Source of the DNA: Anaerocaecibacter muris
GTDB lineage: Bacteria; Bacillota; Clostridia; Christensenellales; Pumilibacteraceae
Direction of reading: 5' to 3'
Length of the DNA: 64,000 bases
NCBI RefSeq assembly: GCF_943192945.1
Contig: NZ_CALPCE010000001.1
Coordinates: 310,001 to 374,000 of the forward strand
The notes beneath the pieces are model-generated. The model had not been told where the DNA came from, made no database searches, and saw only the letters and a list, made by a program, of their open reading frames with translations. Of this stretch, positions 63,921 through 64,000 are shown piece by piece (the stretch's first letter is position 1; the number at the start of each line of letters is the position of its first letter). The position numbers and the translations under genes are program-made.

Positions 63921-64000
63921 TAGCGCGTGTTATAGTCGATATTTCGGCGAGCGACGTCGATCGCGTTTTCGATTACCGTGCAATCGAGGGCGCGGTACGC
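63917..64000 (+). CDS. priA: Primosomal protein N' PriA, N-terminal fragment (runs off the window)
   Basis: The last 84 bases encode 28 residues (IARVIVDISASDVDRVFDYR) typical of the PriA 3'-DNA-binding domain start. PriA reloads the replisome at stalled forks. The ATG overlaps the coaBC stop, and the order coaBC-priA is conserved. Only the first codons are visible. Confidence 0.8.
   Translation, partial: MIARVIVDISASDVDRVFDYRAIEGAVR

Overview
The window reads as a chromosomal segment of a Gram-positive, Clostridia-like member of the Bacillota, probably an uncultured gut or host-associated lineage. The reasons are the conserved order plsX-rnc-smc-ftsY-ylxM-ffh-rpsP-khpA-rimM-trmD-rbgA-rnhB-yraN, tRNA genes that encode their CCA ends, strong TTGACA/TATAAT promoters with GGAGG ribosome sites, frequent GTG and TTG starts, and cell-surface proteins of the BspA/InlB-repeat type. 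I cannot assign a species from sequence alone.

Region 1 (1-1.4 kb): a minus-strand deoxyinosine-type DNA glycosylase diverges from a sugar O-acetyltransferase. Region 2 (1.5-23.5 kb) is the accessory part. A 3689-residue BspA-type leucine-rich-repeat lipoprotein has its own promoter and a terminator-like hairpin in its leader. Behind it lies a tight operon: a membrane protein with an InlB-like repeat, a MoxR AAA+ ATPase, a DUF58 protein, a BatA-like VWA membrane protein, a double-VWA membrane protein, and a second BspA-type lipoprotein. I infer a membrane-anchored MoxR/VWA machine coupled to surface LRR lipoproteins.

Region 3 (23.6-29.5 kb): a flavodiiron protein, tRNA-Lys on the minus strand, a tRNA cluster (CAU, Asp, Phe, Thr), a frameshifted lipase, a formate/nitrite-family channel, a DegV protein and an MFS transporter. 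Region 4 (29.5-32.6 kb): a preQ1-I-like riboswitch followed by queD-queE-folE-queC-queF, the whole route from GTP to preQ1. Region 5 (32.6-45.1 kb): tRNA-Gly, rpmF, plsX, then the RNase III / SMC / SRP / ribosome-maturation block. Genes here overlap by a few bases, and rplS is missing from its usual place after trmD.

Region 6 (45.1-52.1 kb): a GIY-YIG/DUF4357 protein, then an F1Fo ATP synthase operon atpB-E-F-A-G-D-C. There is no separate delta gene. The C-terminal domain of delta is instead fused to the N-terminus of alpha. Region 7 (52.1-64 kb): alr, a 5-formyl-THF cyclo-ligase, rsmD, coaD, a coiled-coil protein, DAHP synthase, a small unknown protein, pcrA, ligA, yicC, gmk, rpoZ, coaBC and the first 28 codons of priA.

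The items most worth checking are the delta-alpha fusion, the MoxR/VWA/LRR operon, terminator-like hairpins placed directly after two promoters, apparently leaderless transcripts, and the 10-bp repeat contraction that seems to have broken the lipase.
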